From NCBI RefSeq assembly GCF_900101905.1, contig NZ_FNAJ01000010.1:124001-188000 (forward strand): a DNA stretch of 64,000 nucleotides, read 5' to 3'. This document shows positions 61,808 through 64,000 of this stretch, piece by piece. Position numbers and translations under genes: made by a program. This stretch comes from Myxococcus virescens (lineage in GTDB: Bacteria; Myxococcota; Myxococcia; Myxococcales; Myxococcaceae). The notes under the pieces were generated by a model, which was given only the letters and a program-made list of their open reading frames with translations, did not search any database and was not told where the DNA came from. Each line of letters opens with the position of its first letter. The first letter of the stretch is position 1.

Positions 61808-62416
61808 TTACTGCCGGCCGAAGGACTGCGTCCAGTAGTGCCGGTACGTGCTGCTCGGCGCGTTGAAGTAGCCGACGCCAATCTCCAGCAGCGCCGGGTT
61901 CATGATGTTGTTGCAGTGCCCGGTGCTGGTCATCCAGCCATTCACCACGGCCAGGGCCGTGGAGTAGCCGGCCGCGATGTTCTCCGCGGCGTTGCGGTAT
62001 GTGTAGCCCGCCCAGTTCATCCGCTGCCAGGGCGTGGAGCCGTCCGAGCCCGTGTGGCTCATGAAGTTGTTGGTGCCCATGTCCTTGGAGTGCTTGCGCG
62101 CCGCACACCGCAGCTGGGGGTTGTTGCTGAGCGCGGGCGCGGGCGGCTTGGCCACGCCGCCACAGACGGCCCCGGCGGCGCGGCGCTCGTTGACGAGCAC
62201 GAGCACCTGGTCTTCCAGGGCCGTCCACGCCGAATTCCACGTCGTCACGTCGTCGCAGTACGCGGCGGCGGTGACAGTGGCGGACCCTTCCTGCGTCTCC
62301 ATTGGCGGGATGACAACGCCTTCTCCAGCGGGCGTCTCAGGGGTGGTCTCCGGCTCACCACAGCCGGTGAACATCGCGGCACCCAGGACAGCGACAGCAA
62401 GAAAACGTGAGTTCAT
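61808..62416 (-). CDS. CAP-domain (SCP/PR-1) lipoprotein
   Basis: This 202-residue lipoprotein has a signal ending in FTGC (Cys19). The CAP domain begins around 70 with VLVLVNERRAAGAVCGG and contains the family motifs AARKHSKDMGTNNFMSHTG, RNAAENIAAG, and WMTSTGHCNNIMNP, with the usual His and Glu. Bacterial CAP proteins bind lipids or the wall; activity is unknown. The ATG at 62416 has AAGGAG at good spacing. The last gene it joins is DUF350, 12 bases away. Confidence 0.92.
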   Translation of the reverse strand: MNSRFLAVAVLGAAMFTGCGEPETTPETPAGEGVVIPPMETQEGSATVTAAAYCDDVTTWNSAWTALEDQVLVLVNERRAAGAVCGGVAKPPAPALSNNPQLRCAARKHSKDMGTNNFMSHTGSDGSTPWQRMNWAGYTYRNAAENIAAGYSTALAVVNGWMTSTGHCNNIMNPALLEIGVGYFNAPSSTYRHYWTQSFGRQ

Positions 62417-62735
62417 GACTGCTCCTTTCCACGGGGTGTGGAGCGCCATCCTCTCGCTTCACATGCCCGCATCGAAAGGCGCTGTCCGCATTCACGCCGG
62501 CGAACGCCTGCTCGTGTGCCTGGCGCACGTCGATGGCCTTCAAAAGCGCTGCGTCTCTGCCCGTCGCGAAGTCTTCCGTGATGGGCACAATCGCTCCATT
62601 CGGGACAATTCCCACGCCATGGAATGTGCAGCGGTCGGGACGAAGAACTTCCATCCCGGTGTACATGAACCGGAAGCTGCCCGGGCGCACCAGGTGGGTG
62701 ATGGTGTCGTGGGTGTCCGCGCTGCGCTGCCCCAT
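62355..62735 (-). CDS. Hypothetical protein overlapping the CAP gene (126 aa)
   Basis: The frame from ATG 62735 encodes a protein-like sequence (GSFRFMYTGMEVLRPDRCTFHG, VPNGAIVPITEDFATGRDAALLKAIDV) with good third-position bias for its first 95 residues. The last 20 codons run into the CAP gene start by 62 bases and encode a Cys/Arg-rich tail (CCRCPGCRD) that looks unlike the rest. So it may be a real gene with a damaged or frameshifted 3' end. No ribosome site is clear. I do not recognise it. Confidence 0.5.
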   Translation of the reverse strand: MGQRSADTHDTITHLVRPGSFRFMYTGMEVLRPDRCTFHGVGIVPNGAIVPITEDFATGRDAALLKAIDVRQAHEQAFAGVNADSAFRCGHVKREDGAPHPVERSSHELTFSCCRCPGCRDVHRLW

Positions 62736-62848
62736 CACCGCGAACCGGGCCGGATGCCCGTCTGTCCGTGGCTGGAGAATTGAAGCCCGCCACGCGTCTC
62801 CTCTACGGTGTCAGCGCCTGCTTCCGGAAGGGTGGAGACGCGCGGCGC

Positions 62849-64000
62849 ATGTCGGCTCCAGCGAGTGATTCAAACGCCCGCGAGCGCGGGACAGGGGCCC
62901 TGCCGTTGCTGCGCCACCACCCGGCGTTCCGGGCCTTGTGGGGCGCGCGAGTCCTCTCCTTCACGGGGGATGCGCTCAGCCTGGTGGCGCTCATGCTGTA
63001 TGTCGCGGAGCAGACGGGGCAGGCGCTGGCTGTCTCCCTGTTGCTGCTCGTGGGGGACTTCGCACCCGCCTTGCTGGGGCCGCTCACCGGGGCCATCAGT
63101 GACCGGTTCGACCTCAAGCGAGTGATGATTGCCTGTGAGCTGCTCCAGGGCGCGCTCCTGGCACTCATCGCGCTCACGATGCCGCCACTGCCGGTGCTGC
63201 TGGCGCTGGTCGCCGCGCGAGCGATTGCCGGACAGGTGTTCCAGCCAGCCTCCCGGGCGGTGGTGCCCGCGTTGGTGCGGAGCGAGGACCTGGAGGCCGC
63301 CAACGCCAGCGTGGGCTTCGGGACGCAGGCCGCCGAAGCGTTGGGGCCGTTGCTCGCGGCGGCGATGTTTCCGCTCGTGGGGCTCCAGGGCGTGCTGTTG
63401 GTGGACGCGGCGTCCTTCTTCCTGTCCGCGGGCTTGTTGGTGGCGCTGCCGTCCGTGCCGCCCGGGCATGACGGCGCCGCGCCGCCCGTGTCGTTGTTCC
63501 GGCAGGCACGGGATGGGCTCGTCTACCTCTGGCGGGCGCGGGTGGCCCGCGTCGTCGCGTTGGGCTTCTGCGCCGTGGTGGCCTTCAACGGCGTGGATGA
63601 CGTGGCGCTGGTGTTGCTCGCGAAGGACACCTTCCAGGCAGGGGACTCGGCGGTGGGGTTGCTGCTGGGCGCGGTGGGGCTGGGCCTGGTCGCGGGCTAC
63701 GTGCTGATGGCGCGGCTGGGCGCGGGGGCGGCGATGCCGGTGATGCTGGTGCTGGGCTTCGCGGTGAGCAGCATGGGCAACCTGCTGACCGGCTTGGCCT
63801 GGGCCGTCTCCGCGGCGTTCGCGATGCAGGCCGTGCGCGGTGTGGGCATCGCCGCCATGGATGTGGCCAGCCACACGCTCATCCAGCGCTGGGTTCCGGC
63901 TGGGATGCGGGGGCGGGTGTTCGGCAACTTCTACGGTGCCATTGGTGTGGCGGCGGGGCTGTCCTACGTCGCGGGAGGATTGTTGCTGGACGCGACGTCC
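62849..64000 (+). CDS. MFS transporter (3' end outside window)
   Basis: The frame runs from ATG 62849 to the end of the window, 384 codons, without a stop. It encodes about ten membrane helices in the MFS_3-like (enterobactin exporter-type) pattern. LLRHHPAFRALWGARVLSFTGDAL is at the start, and the family loop motif between helices 2 and 3 is GPLTGAISDRFDLKRVM. Later the second half repeats with GMRGRVFGNF. It probably exports a small hydrophobic compound. The ribosome site is weak. It is divergent from the 62.7 kb gene run. Confidence 0.88.
   Translation, partial: MSAPASDSNARERGTGALPLLRHHPAFRALWGARVLSFTGDALSLVALMLYVAEQTGQALAVSLLLLVGDFAPALLGPLTGAISDRFDLKRVMIACELLQGALLALIALTMPPLPVLLALVAARAIAGQVFQPASRAVVPALVRSEDLEAANASVGFGTQAAEALGPLLAAAMFPLVGLQGVLLVDAASFFLSAGLLVALPSVPPGHDGAAPPVSLFRQARDGLVYLWRARVARVVALGFCAVVAFNGVDDVALVLLAKDTFQAGDSAVGLLLGAVGLGLVAGYVLMARLGAGAAMPVMLVLGFAVSSMGNLLTGLAWAVSAAFAMQAVRGVGIAAMDVASHTLIQRWVPAGMRGRVFGNFYGAIGVAAGLSYVAGGLLLDATS

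Overview
The window is very GC-rich, strongly biased to G/C at third codon positions, and densely packed with genes on both strands. Its content points to a myxobacterium, most likely Myxococcus or a close relative in the Myxococcaceae. The signs are several Ser/Thr protein kinases, one coupled to a sigma-like factor; three histidine kinases; a PilZ protein with a long Pro/Ala linker; many predicted lipoproteins and secreted hydrolases; and a bacterial Thg1-like protein. I saw no rRNA, tRNA, CRISPR array, insertion sequence or prophage. The window looks chromosomal, and gene order suggests many short operons.

Layout. 1-9.1 kb: the 3' end of a methyltransferase gene, an intergenic perfect inverted repeat, a leftward run (acyltransferase, THUMP RNA methyltransferase, RluA-type pseudouridine synthase), a flavin reductase, a soluble PAS/GAF histidine kinase, a tiny membrane ORF, and an operon of a stand-alone receiver with a GYF_2/J-like/PilZ protein. 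9.2-16.6 kb: an M20 peptidase, a sigma-like factor translationally coupled to a zinc-finger Ser/Thr kinase with a TPR-like region, a YhfC-type intramembrane protease and a proline iminopeptidase. 16.8-22.1 kb: a small protein, an Rsm22-type methyltransferase, a three-gene ABC-2 exporter and an orphan siderophore-binding protein. 22.5-30.6 kb: a 14-repeat kelch lipoprotein, a secreted lipase, a helix-hairpin-helix protein, a two-component system behind an unrecognised protein, and RidA. 30.7-39.3 kb: release factor 3, a second cytoplasmic histidine kinase with a coupled small protein, an M32 carboxypeptidase, and several hypothetical proteins and lipoproteins. 39.4-47.5 kb: a Cys-rich helical protein, an O-methyltransferase, an M1 peptidase lipoprotein, RNase D, TtcA overlapping a TerB-like gene, a PhnD-like protein and a GFA protein. 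47.5-58.8 kb: a second Ser/Thr kinase, a large ASH-repeat lipoprotein, an alpha/beta hydrolase, a 59-aa protein, an SF1 helicase divergent from a GyrB-like protein that has lost its ATPase residues, and a secreted subtilase. 58.8-64 kb: a polynucleotide-kinase-like gene overlapping a Thg1-like gene (a likely RNA 5'-end repair pair), a leftward run ending CAP, DUF350, transglutaminase, and the start of an MFS transporter.

How the genes work together. RNA metabolism is over-represented: RluA-like, THUMP methyltransferase, Rsm22-like, TtcA, RNase D, RF3, Thg1-like and PNK-like. Signalling is the second theme. The most unusual items are the GyrB-like pseudo-ATPase next to a helicase, the overlapping kinase-Thg1 pair, the degenerate-MIDAS ASH lipoprotein, and the GYF_2/J-like/PilZ fusion. 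All functional calls come from reading motifs by eye; no database search was possible.
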